A stretch of 22,678 nucleotides of DNA from assembly GCA_010014835.2 (NCBI GenBank), contig JAAAKB020000002.1:22118-44795 (forward strand), written 5' to 3'. This DNA is from Apostichopus leukothele. Lineage: Eukaryota; Echinodermata; Holothuroidea; Aspidochirotida; Stichopodidae. Below are positions 1 through 10,100 of this stretch, piece by piece (position 1 is the first letter of the stretch; every line of letters starts with the position of its first letter). The notes beneath the pieces are model-generated. The model was not told the DNA's origin. It made no database searches and was given only the letters and a program-made list of their open reading frames with translations. Position numbers and translations under genes: made by a program.

Positions 1-347
1 TGTAAGTTGCATCTTAGCATTTTCTCTTTTGAAATTACTAGCGATAGCATAAAAACATTAAAAAAAAAATTTAAAAATATGCTCAAGGGGGGGGGGGCGG
101 CTGCCCCCTTTCGCCCCCTCCTTGGCTACACGCCTGTCTGTTATTAAGAATTACTTTTCTTCATTCATCCTCAAGTTGTCACAATGATTACAGTTACTGC
201 AAGCTTTATGTTTGTATTTTTCCATTAATATTCACCATGTCATTTAGAACAATTATTAAGGATGCTTTGTTCATGTATATTCATCATGATGATGTCATTT
301 TAGAGTATGGTTACAGCAAGCCATTTAGCATGGTTGTGAGTACTTAC
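1..347 (-). other. Start of intron 26 with a G-run / GC-rich repeat-like patch
   Basis: Non-coding after the donor at 346-347. At about 84-135 is an 11-G run followed by a GC-rich segment (cggctgcccc, then cgccccctcc) that can fold on itself and stands out from the AT-rich surroundings. It may be a fragment of a dispersed repeat; I cannot name the family. Confidence 0.45.
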
Positions 348-1124
348 AGGTCCATGGTTTGACAAGAGGTGGCAGATCAGTTGGCAAATACAAGTCCCGG
401 GTCAAATCTGCAACCTTCGCAAGCAATTGAGATACAGTCTCTGGAAATTCTTCCTGGTACTTCTTCAGTTGCTCTGTGATGTTGCCAGCAATCTCCTTAA
501 CTCTGATGATGTATGTAGGGTAATTAACCTTGATGTCTTCAATGGCACGAGTGACATTTGCTTTGAGTTCGGCCATGATGACAGGGTAATTTTCTTCAAC
601 ATATTCCCTGGCTTCTTGGTACGTCATAGTGACATTCTCCTTGAACTCGGTCCAGTTGAACTCAGCTCGCATCTCCTCAATTTGTTGCCTAGTTTCCTTG
701 ATCTTCTGTCTCAGTTCGGAGAGCTTTTCCTCAATCTTGGGACGATTCTCTTCAATTTGGCTGGTGATGTAGGTCATCAATTCCTCATAACGGTCTTTGA
801 TCAGCTCGGCCAGACGTTCAATCTGGTATTTGCTGGGTAGGATAAGACGGGTTACAATTTCATCTTTGGTCATTACCAAAGCCTCAATCTGAGCATCGGT
901 CAAGGTTGGCAGAGAACGGAAGCTGGTCCAGTTGAATGGATGGGAAAAGTTGACGGTCAAACTGTTGCTATCAATGCTGAAGTGGACAAAACGGCTAACA
1001 AACTCTTGCACAAACACTTTGGTGGTGTTGCTGAGCTCAATGATGGTTTCTGCTCCTTTCACAGAGGTGTAATTCCACAGTTGGAATGGTAGTGCCTCCA
1101 CTTTGTAGTACCTGTACATCCAAC
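348..1124 (-). CDS. Exon 26: mixed strand and long-helix region, last exon in the window
   Basis: Encodes residues about 4130-4388. Begins GWMYRYYKVEALPFQLWNYT with strand-like sequence, then a long charged helix (RPKIEEKLSELRQKIKETRQ and on). Eight sequons, including two NWT. Ends DLPPLVKPWT at a perfect gtaagt donor, phase 1. Reading through the donor would give only eight more residues to a stop at 325, so a further exon beyond the left edge is expected. Confidence 0.92.
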
Positions 1125-4100
1125 CTGGAAAGGAAACACCAATCATGTTAGACATGAAGACTTGGTACAGCATCAAGAGTGACGTCCCCCACCCACTCCT
1201 TCCTCTTCTTCTTAACTATTTAACGATGGATGGATCGATCAAATATGGTTTCAAATGAGCCAATGATGGCTTCTCAATCATTGGGTACACTGCACTATCA
1301 ACCAATTAAGCAATTTCCTATTAAGGTGAACAGAAAGCAGCACTCTACGAATAAAGAGTATGTATCAGGAAGAAGATTAATAGGTAAGGTCAATATCTTT
1401 GATAATCGTTCCTTCTGAAGAGGGGAACATTCTAACCACGATGAGTGCCAGCTTCCCTCCATTCACAACCTCCCCTACCCGCATCCATCTTACACTGAAG
1501 TATGGCTTGACATACCTGGCAGGGTGTTGTTGAGATACTCTACGTATCCTGTAGATCTGAAGACAACAGTATCCTTGGTCATCAGAAGAACCTCAATGGT
1601 GGAGTCCTTAGTTTTCTCCAAAAATTTGGTGATGTTAATTCTAAGTTCTTCAACCTTTTCTTTGTATTCTTCCAGCTTTTCAACAAGCCCAGTTTCTTCC
1701 CTCAGGTACTCGATGGCTTTCTTGGTTAGTACAATGGTATCCTGGATGGTTTCATTAACTTGGATGAAGGTTTCATTTAGGAATGTTACCACATTCTCTA
1801 CATAGATGGGGATCTTGTCAAGGTTTTCTTGGCTGGTTAGGTTATTCCACAGCTCAATGGAGATGATCAGAGTTTTGTTAGCAACTTCTACAGTCTTGAT
1901 GAGAGTTTGGTTTCCAAAATCCAAGGCTTGAAGAGCAGTTTTGTTAGCAAACTCAACAATCTGCGATAAAGCAAGAAAGAACAATCCAAATCATTTTACG
2001 ACTTAAGTAAGAAATTAAATGCTACTATAAACCTTGCAACGTCTTCAACTGCATGCTATTTTTTGATATATGCAGACAGTTCTGTGTTCAAACACTCTTC
2101 AGCTACTACACATTTTTAGCTACACAGGCTTTTACATATTGGATGAAAAGATTTTACACAGTTCAAAAAATGAAGATAAGAAGATGTTTTCTAACCTGCT
2201 CAATGGTAAGATTTAATGGTTGATCCTTAGCCACCTCAATCCAGTTCTTCAGGTCTGTCAAAGTTTCGTTCATGAGTGTCACAACTTGCAAAACGGTATC
2301 ATTAAGGCGCTCAAGGGTAATGTCGTACTCAATGAGGGTCTCGTTGATGGTAATAACAGATTCGTCGATGAAAACCTTTACAACTTCAATGTATTCCTTG
2401 CCTTGATCTACCAGAACAGTGACATTCTGCTTGACATCTTCGTAAATCTGGTAAAGAAATACAATGGTATCGTCAATATTGTATAGAATATAGTTGAAAG
2501 AAATGACTACACATTTCTTACATTTATAACACAAACTTGTAGAACACTTTCAAAAAGAAGTGCACATAATTGTCCAGTTGAGTACTAACTTATCATCCTC
2601 CCAATGTCCATTCATGAATGTGCTGGCACATAATACACCCCCCCCCCCCAAACCCATCCACTCACTGATACGAGAAGACTAAAAAAAAAATTTTTAAACA
2701 GACAATGGAGACTGTTTTAAATTGTGCATCCCGATAAAATGCATATCATTAATTTACTTTGTGATTGATAAATAAATGTTATGTATTAGCTCACATTAAT
2801 TAAGTATGTCTTAAAGAAACTCACCTCAAACACAGACATTCCAAGCAACTCGATGGGGTATTTGTTGATGGAGTGGGTCTTGTCTGCTAAGATCTCTTCA
2901 AGCAAGGCAAGTTTTTCGTTGGTTGTTAACTTGAGTTGTTCCAGCTGCTGCTCCATGGTTACTTTGACTGTTTCCCAGGTCTCCTGGCTCAGGGTGTTCA
3001 CGGTCTTTCCTGTCCATTCAACTGGGTAGTAGTTCAGAAGGTTTCCTTCATTCTTTGTTATCTCAATGAGCATATCCATGGTTTCAATGCGCCATTCATT
3101 AAGAAGTTTGAGTTTCTCTGCAGTGTCGTTGAGGGTTTTGTTTGCATAGATGGTCACATTCCTTATGAGGTCTTTGCTTAGCTCAGTGTATTGTTCTGTC
3201 AAGTTCAGCATGAGTTGCTGGTATTCCGGTAACATCTCAATTGTGTCGTCGATGAAGGTGGTAATGTTGATGCACACATCACTGGATTGTAGGAGGATAT
3301 CATTCTTGTACCTTGTCAAAAGACCAATTGCTTGAACAGCATAAGGCTTGCTCTTCTCAACCAACATGGAGGTGATGTTTCGGACAATGATCATACTTTT
3401 CTCTGTGTTGCTGCTGACAAATTCGGAAACAATTGGATAGTATTCTTCATACTTCTCTTGGAGAGTCTGGTTAGCCTTCTCAACATAGTCAATGATCACA
3501 ATCTGCCATTCTTCAGTTTTGTTGACAGCAATTTCAGAGACATTCTGAACTAAGTCAATGAGCTTCACACTGTAGATTTCATACAAGATGGTTGCATTGG
3601 TGTACAATTCCATGCTCTTCTCAATCGTGATATTGCTGTAATGCTTGTACAGTACCAAAGCCCTGACACGGTAAATCTGGTAGAGCTTGACAGCTTTCTG
3701 GCCATACTCTTTGGTCAGTTCAAAAGCCTTCTCACCGTAGACATCTGACACATCGACAGCCTTCACCCAAGTAACGTCGAGGAAATCTAGCACAGTGACG
3801 TCCACGAAATCAAAGATGGTGGTGTCAAAATACATGACTGGAAGAATGTTGATTGGGTGTGTTTCGTTCCTGGTAGCATTGATGATGACTTGCAGGGTGG
3901 TATTCAGTTTCTCAATTGCAAGGTCAACCTTGGTCATGTTGATTCTGCTGGTAACATTTTGCTTAAGCTGCTGGAGAATCTCCTGTATTTTTGTTGTGTC
4001 AATGTTCTCATAAACTGTCTGGTTGAACTGCAGAGCGATGGCACAAACCTTCTCCTTGAGTTCAGGCCAGTTCATGCCAGAAACCTCCATCAGAGTATCA

Positions 4101-7100
4101 TTGATACCTTGAAGAGCATCTTGGACTATGACCTTGAATTCTTCATACCTGATTTTCATTTTCTCCACTTCTTCATTGGCTTTGTTCTTGAGATCTTCAA
4201 GGGTGGCATTTACTTCCTCTTTGATGTAGTCAGCAAGTTCCAGCATTGTGGCATTCAGTAGAGGAATATCCACATAGGAACGGATGGTCTCGTTCCAGGC
4301 CTCTAGATCAAGGTTCGCTTTCAGTGTCTGGTTAACCTGCATGATGAGCATCTCAACCTGAGAAATGTTGATAAACTGCTTAAGGTTGTCAAGCATCAAC
4401 AGTTCCTTGATTTTAATGTATGTGCTGTTAATGGTTTCCATGTCGATATCAGCAAGGTCCTTGAAGGTAACACAGCCAACATTTATTTCGACTGCCCTCA
4501 GTTCATCTATGGCTTCGGTAAATTTGGTTGTATTGATCAGCAGTTTCATCTCTTCTACGAACATCATGAGGTTCTCTCTGTTCAACTCTTTAAGCTGCTT
4601 CCTGATGGTGAGATTGAGCTTTGGAACATCAACAATTTCATTGAACTTAGCACTGATGAGGTCGTACTTGATGGATTCCTTCACTGTTGCCAGCACCTCC
4701 TCAAGTTTTGGCTTCACAAGTTCCCAGGTCTCTTTGGGGTAGGTGATGTAGAAGATGATATCTAACATGGTCTTATTCACTTTGTCAATCTTCTCTTGAA
4801 GCATGTATCTTTCATCTAACTTTCCATAGGTCACAAGAGTGATGTTGACAGCCTGTTCTGTGGTTGCTTTCACAACATCATACACATTCTTCAGGGCTTC
4901 CTTGGGGTTTTCTCGAGTGAACTCAACAATTTCCATAAGTTTGTCATTGATTTCATCATATAGTGTAACATTGACATACTTTTCCAGGAAGTCCCTTGGG
5001 TTTTGGATGATTTCGTTCACAGTGATGTTGAGCTCTGCTAATTTCTGGTAAGAAAGTGACATAACCTTCTCATAGCTGTCCCTGGTCTGGTTTACCAAAG
5101 TCATGGTGAAGTTGATGGTGCGGTTCAGCGCATCAGTAGAAATGTCCATAAGTTCTGCAATGACCTCTGGATTCCAGCTGAAGTTTGTGTATATAACATC
5201 ACTCTGGTTCAGTTTGACAAAGAGACTGAAATCTTCAACCAGGTCTGTTGTCTTACTCTGTAACAACAGAAAATATGAATTTTATACTTGTTAAGTAATG
5301 ATATTCATCAGGCTTAACCAAAGACTTTCATATCAAAGAACCTTATAAATGTAAATTAGGTGTAGTTGTTAATGCAATTTAATCTCAAGATGAAATATCA
5401 TCATTCCTGTTCCATATCTAGGATATTAAAAAATGATCATTTTACAAAAGAAAATCATCAGTTTGAAGTCCATAGCAGGGGAAGGTGGCTTCCAAATTTT
5501 GAAATTTAGTATTTATTTATTAGTATTTATTCATTTCAAGCTCACCTCAAGCATGTGCTTCATCTTGATTGTCATCTCATCTCCAACCTCATTAAGGTGT
5601 CCATGAAGGTGGATGTAGCCATATGATGGAATAGTGATGGATACTTTGGCATTTTCATAGTCGATGAGTTGAGCAATCTCTACACTTCCCTTACTGGTGA
5701 TCAGTGTAGTGGCCAGGGTCTCGACAACATTGCCCCAGCTTGATTCTCCTGCCATGGAAAGTACCACCTGACTGTCTGTGAGTGGAGTCCTCATCTTGAT
5801 TTCACTATGAAGAATTATCTCATCAAAGGAGTTGAGGCCAGCCATCTGTTGGAGCTGAAGACTTGATGTCACATTGGTGCTAGTGTAGGGGGTGGAGATG
5901 TTGTGGACCATGTTGCCCTCAAGCAATGCTACATCGAAAATGTTCCTAGAGGCTTCAACGTGGAAGAAACCATTTGAGGTGACATTTAATGGTTTGCTGA
6001 AAACCTTCATGTCATACTGACTAGTCAAGATCTTGAAGCTGGTCACATTTAAAACATTTCTCCATAGTGCCTCACCACTTACTTGCATCAATCCCAAGGG
6101 TCCTGATACAGTGGTTAAGGTATTCATGTTCATCTGACCCAGTTTTACGAGGCCGTCCATGGCAATGATGCTCATACCATTAACACTATCCATGTTGCCA
6201 ATTAGAGTTTCAGCAGTAGCATTTCCATTCAGTTCCACTTCATCAAATTTCAAGAAGCCAGTGACACCCTTGAGAGCATAAAGAAGACCAGTTGTTACAT
6301 TAGCTGGCTTGCTGAAGAGGTCAGTCTTAGACACGAGGCTTATCAGGTCAAAATCAAAGATGCTCCTAACATTACTGATGAGCAGAGTGGAGCCACTAGT
6401 TGTGTTCATAACTGAAGTCTTAACATCCCAGGCAATGGTAGCATTGGCCTTTGTAAAGTTAGTTAGACTTTCGACATCATTAGCTTCTAGGTGGACTAAT
6501 GAAGTACCATTGGCAACCAAAGACTTAACTTCATAGCTGTTTGTCAGGAAAGCTCTGGAAAATTTGGTCAGGCTTTCAACGTCATTGGCTTCTAGGTGCA
6601 CAAGGGTTGTTTCATTTACAAGAGCAGTTGTGATATTATAACTGGTAGTAAAAAGAGCTTTGGAAATGTTGAAAAGACCTTTGCCATTCAAAGCCTCCAC
6701 AACCATGTCACCAGTGTAGTTGACTAAGAAGTTGATGGTTTCAAGAGACGAGGAAACATTCATCCTTTCAAAAACAAATGGTCCTTCAAAGTTGACAAAC
6801 TCAGCTCCGGCCATTCCTGTCAAAAGCTTTCCAGCTTCAACCTTACCACTCATAGCCATGTTAGTGAAGTTCATGAAACCTTTGAAGTCATCCATGTTCA
6901 CAGAGCCAATAACTTCCAGTTCTCCAACTGGTGTGTTAACCACTGTTCCAGTGGTTCCTACACCCTTTGTAAATGTAAGTAGACCATTAGCACGCATGAT
7001 GCTGAAGACATTGGTTGATGTAGCATTCACATATCTGGTGTTCAGATCCATAACGTTGTTCAGATGAAGTTCATCAAAGATAAATAAGCCAGCATTGCCA

Positions 7101-10100
7101 GAAACTGCATACCTGAATTTATTGGTAGAGTTGATAAGTCCAGTGTTATTTCCATTAACTCTGACTTCAAACAATTCACTTCTGAAGAGGCCTGTAGATT
7201 TCATCATGGTAGCTTGGTATCTCTGTTCCATAGTCTCAGGTTCGCTGACAAAGCTCAATGTTGCATTGTGTGAAAATAGGTCGAAGTGCATGAATTTGTC
7301 ATGTCCAAGCACTGCAACTTCTGTTCCCAAAGTCATGTTGGCTAATTTGCTGGTGACAGCCATCATACCTCCTAGATGTGCCTCGGTTAATCTTAGAAGA
7401 CTAGTCTGGTTTAACATTTCAACGCCTGCTTCTGCCTTCATGGAAACGATGGTAGCATTGACAGAGCCACTTCCTCCCATCTTGAAGGTGGTGTAGTTGA
7501 AAAGAGCCTTGGAGTCAGTCATTTCACTGCCGACTGCTGTCGACATGTTAACCACTGGAGTTGAAAGACTCATGTTAGCACCCATGCTTGCCCTCTCAAA
7601 CTTGAAGAGAGCATTCTGTCCCAGGAGTTCATAGCCAGCAGCAGTGTCAACAGACAACAACTTACTCTTCAAGCTTGATTTCATTGCAGCAGCAATCTTT
7701 TCTGATTCTACCAACTTCCTCATGCCAAGAATCTCATATTCAACACTGTTGTTCAAAACCAGAATTGGCAAGGAGAAATTTGTGCTGGCACCAAATCTGA
7801 GGCTGTCAAAGTCAAGGAACTTCCTGCTGTCAAGCATTTCAGTTATCATTCCATTGGTGAAGTTGATGTAGCGATTTTCGATGTTCATAGCACCCATGGT
7901 AGAGGCAAGATCAAAGTCAAAGATTCCTCTCAAGTTGTTTATGTTGGTCTCCTGCATGGCTTTTGCAGCAAAACTTGAACTTGTTGAGGTTGCATTCTGT
8001 GTCATGTAAAATTTGTCAAAGGACAGGCCATTCATGTTGATCATGGAGGTAGTCATGCCTACAGAGCTGTTCATATACTTCAACAACATCAGTAGACCTT
8101 CAGAGGTGATTGTAAGTTCGCTAAAGGTGTTCCAGCTTTCAAATCCCTTTGCAAGCATTGAGCCAGCAGACGACATGTTCAAAAACCTGCTTATTAATGC
8201 ATTTTCTACCTTCAGGCTGGTGAGATCAAACTGGAAAGGTCCTTCAGAGTTCTCTGAGATGTGTGAAATGTTTGATCCAATGCTGCCAATAGGTGTGGTG
8301 ATGTTGAAGACAAGTGTGTTGGTTGCAAGTTCATGCATCATAAACCCAGATGCACTGACCCATTTAGTGGAAATGTCCATGGTCATGTTAGAGACTGGAG
8401 TAGAAGATTCATGGGAAAGGCTGTTGATGATGTTCTTAAATTTGAATAGGCCATCCATACCCTTAGTGCTGGAGAACATGTTTCCACTCATGTTAAAAAG
8501 ACGTGAAGTGGTCTCATAGTTCAATCTACCAAGCACAGTATTGGAATGAAGAAGTCCTTTCATCTTTTTTATCTTGCCAAACGATGTCAAAGAAGAGTTG
8601 ATCCAACTACTTGTAACACTTCCTTCAATAGTAGAGTTTGCCTCACCGAAAGTCAAGAGTCCTTCACTTTCATAGATACCATACGATTGAACAAGTTTAG
8701 CTGCACCCAAATATTTGCTGCTCATGGCATAATTCATCTCAGCAATAGCGCTATCATAAAAGGTCAGGTTTTGAAAGTTGTTAAGTTCAAACCTCTGGCT
8801 CATAAGACCATTACCTAACATGGATGTGACATTCCAGCTCATGCTGCCATTGACTTTGTCAAAACTGAAGATGTTACGGACACCTGTGAAATCCAGCCCA
8901 TTGGTGGTTGTAACATTCACCATTCTAGAGGTGATTCTGAAACCAGAGGAGCCATTTATTTTCTGGAAGTCGAGTGGAGATGAAATGTCACTGATGTCAT
9001 AGCCAAAGCTGTAATCAGCATTTCCGATGACTGAATCCAAGTGGTAGCTGTTGATGGACCTGATTTTACTTGCAACCAAGATGCCCTCGACATTGTTGAT
9101 CTCAGATGAAGAGTTGATGTTAAAGCTCATGAATGGGCTGGTGACATTTACCGCAGAAGATGTGTTCAATCTGTCAAACTCCATGTAGTCATTGAAACCA
9201 CTTGCTTCAATGCCAGACTCGGATGTGTAGTTCAAGAATCGAGATTGGAAGATTCCCTTGATTCCAGCTTCTGACTTGGAGAACTTGAAGAGGCGCTTGA
9301 ATGTATCAAACTTGGCAGTACCAATAAGGTAGGAATAACCAAGGATGGATTCAACTTCTTGGTCCAGGCCGAATTCCATTACATCAAACTTGGTGTAATC
9401 TTTCATTCCCTTGATGATGAAGCTACCACCCATTGTGACGTTGGCAATTTTTGGGGTCTTCATGGTGCTGCTCAGAACCAGGTTAGAATTGAGGGATTTG
9501 CCATACTTAGCCTTACCAGTAACTGTGGTAGCAAGTTCAGAAAATGTGCCAAGATTGCCACTCACCAGAGTGTTGACTGTAAATACACCAGAGTCATCTG
9601 GTCCTTGAAGTAGGTGCTCGACATTAAAGTTGACTGATGGCCTCTTCATCATAACGATCAAGGAATGGTTCACCCTGTTCATGTCCAAGACTAAGTCATG
9701 GTCCATGCTGACGTTCATGATATATGGTGTACTTACATACAGATCATTACCAACAGTTAGACTTGAGTTAGTGATGTTGTAGGAAACTTCGAGGACGGTA
9801 GTTTTGATAGCTTCAAATTCGGAGTGGTAGGTTTTGTTCAAGAGGTCACGCATAAAGAATGGCACCATACTCAGAGAAAAGTTGGTGACTGGCCCATCCA
9901 ATTGTATCAGGTGGTCAGTGGAGATATTGATAAGTTTGTGGGTCAAGTGGAAGCCGAGACTGCTGTTCTGCCACATCTTCATGGTGAAATAGTCTGCAGA
10001 GAATAATAAAGACAATGACATCAATTAGCTAAAGGAACTTGCCATGTCTCGTCATCTGCTTCATTCTACTTTCAATGATATCTCCCTTTTTTTTTTAAGT

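Noticed and set aside
325-347. End of the protein by read-through to a stop at 325
   Set aside because: A perfect gtaagt donor precedes it, and only eight codons would be added.
427-840. 137-codon plus-strand open frame
   Set aside because: Lies wholly antisense to exon 26, whose translation fits the neighbouring exons in frame; the plus frame has no recognisable domain.
1260-1284. 8-bp inverted repeat in intron 25 as a functional element
   Set aside because: Short and isolated; expected by chance at this scale.
1230-1418. 62-codon plus-strand open frame in intron 25
   Set aside because: Short, polar, no domain and no flanking splice or promoter evidence.
8013-8519. 168-codon plus-strand open frame
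   Set aside because: Antisense to the repeat array of exon 22; its length follows from the biased codon pattern of that array.
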